Part shown: piece by piece, positions 63,769-64,000 of the stretch
How positions within the stretch are numbered: position 1 is the first letter of the stretch
Layout of the letters: every line of letters begins with the position of its first letter
Assembly: GCA_010672785.1 (NCBI GenBank)
Contig: JAAHFX010000009.1
Span: 508,448 to 572,447 of the forward strand
Direction of reading: 5' to 3'
DNA: 64,000 bases
DNA from: Sphaerospermopsis sp. SIO1G1
GTDB lineage: Bacteria; Cyanobacteriota; Cyanobacteriia; Cyanobacteriales; Nostocaceae
Notes under the pieces: model-generated
Told to the model about the DNA's origin: nothing
Seen by the model: the letters and a program-made list of their open reading frames with translations, nothing else
The model's database searches: none
Position numbers and translations under genes: made by a program

Positions 63769-64000
63769 ATGGCTAATAACTGGGAAAACTTTCTCAAAAA
63801 TTTGGGTGAATGGCGGGGTTCATTTACGCAGATATCTCCCAAGGTCGAAATACTTAATTCCACTCCTAGTATTTTAAATTTAGAAGCATTTGATAATAAT
63901 CAAGTTGTAATGTTTAGAATTAGGCGTTTTGGTGAGGGTGGTTATGATAGTAAACCTACACAAGATTATCAACAAGAATATCGTTCTATAGGCAGACAAA
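63769..64000 (+). CDS. DUF3598 family protein, N-terminal part (cut by window end)
   Basis: 77 codons from ATG 63769 to the window edge. The start MANNWENFLKNLGEWRGSFT, then QISPKVEILNSTPSILNLE and a FRIRRFGEGGYDSKPTQDY segment resemble cyanobacterial DUF3598 proteins, whose fold is lipocalin-like. The family has been linked to phycobiliprotein-lyase-like structures, but no function can be assigned. The rest lies outside the window. Confidence 0.7.
   Translation, partial: MANNWENFLKNLGEWRGSFTQISPKVEILNSTPSILNLEAFDNNQVVMFRIRRFGEGGYDSKPTQDYQQEYRSIGRQ

Overview
The window reads as chromosomal DNA of a filamentous, probably heterocyst-forming cyanobacterium (Nostocales; an Anabaena, Dolichospermum or Aphanizomenon type relative). 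The base for this is the AT-rich composition, more than 15 copies of the HIP1 octamer GCGATCGC, heptanucleotide tandem repeats (STRR) between genes, several families of short inverted-repeat elements, and typical cyanobacterial genes: rpmG-rpsR-RNase II/R, an EGY-type M50 protease, an RRM RNA-binding protein, DUF29, Uma2 and DUF3598 proteins. I found no rRNA, tRNA or CRISPR array. The exact genus is inference.

Layout. 0-6 kb: end of a WD40 protein, a secreted GDSL esterase with RTX-like tail, a Uma2 protein, an AI-2E family permease and an exported methyltransferase. 5.8-11 kb (minus strand): an RND multidrug pump with its adaptor. 11-20 kb: a multi-PAS histidine kinase, a site-2 protease, a GHL10 glycosidase-like protein, small hypotheticals and a repeat-rich gap. 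19.6-22.1 kb: two glycosyltransferases. 22.6-31.6 kb: an unusual five-gene same-strand cassette made of two paralogous AAA-type ATPases flanking a winged-helix-like protein, a three-domain RNase D-like / Cas4-like / FtsK fusion, and a ParA ATPase. 32-39.9 kb: housekeeping genes (moeA, rpmG, rpsR, RNase II/R family, radC) and a membrane GTPase. 40.2-51.5 kb: a bacteriocin locus of the NHLP transport type with two ABC exporters, an HlyD-like adaptor, a double-cNMP-domain protein, a cysteine-free double-glycine precursor peptide and an embedded haemagglutinin-like TPS exoprotein. 52-56.2 kb: gyrA overlapping lnt. 56-64 kb: Uma2, DUF29, a tandem pair of decayed TPR/CHAT genes, a pentapeptide protein, an RRM protein and a DUF3598 gene cut by the window end.

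How the genes work together. The 22.6-31.6 kb cassette is the best candidate for an undescribed system. The fusion protein carries complete DEDDy exonuclease residues, PD-(D/E)XK nuclease residues with the four cysteines expected for a 4Fe-4S cluster, and a complete FtsK-type motor, but no membrane part and no FtsK gamma domain. The two partner ATPases differ at the Walker B aspartate, and a winged-helix-like protein sits between them. This looks like a DNA-translocating, DNA-degrading machine (defence or element maintenance), but the function is inference. The bacteriocin locus is a recognisable cyanobacterial export module whose peptide has no visible modifying enzyme.

Non-coding DNA is dominated by at least three families of short non-autonomous inverted-repeat elements and by heptamer arrays. 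One short repeat has apparently entered lnt in frame, and one element separates the duplicated TPR genes.
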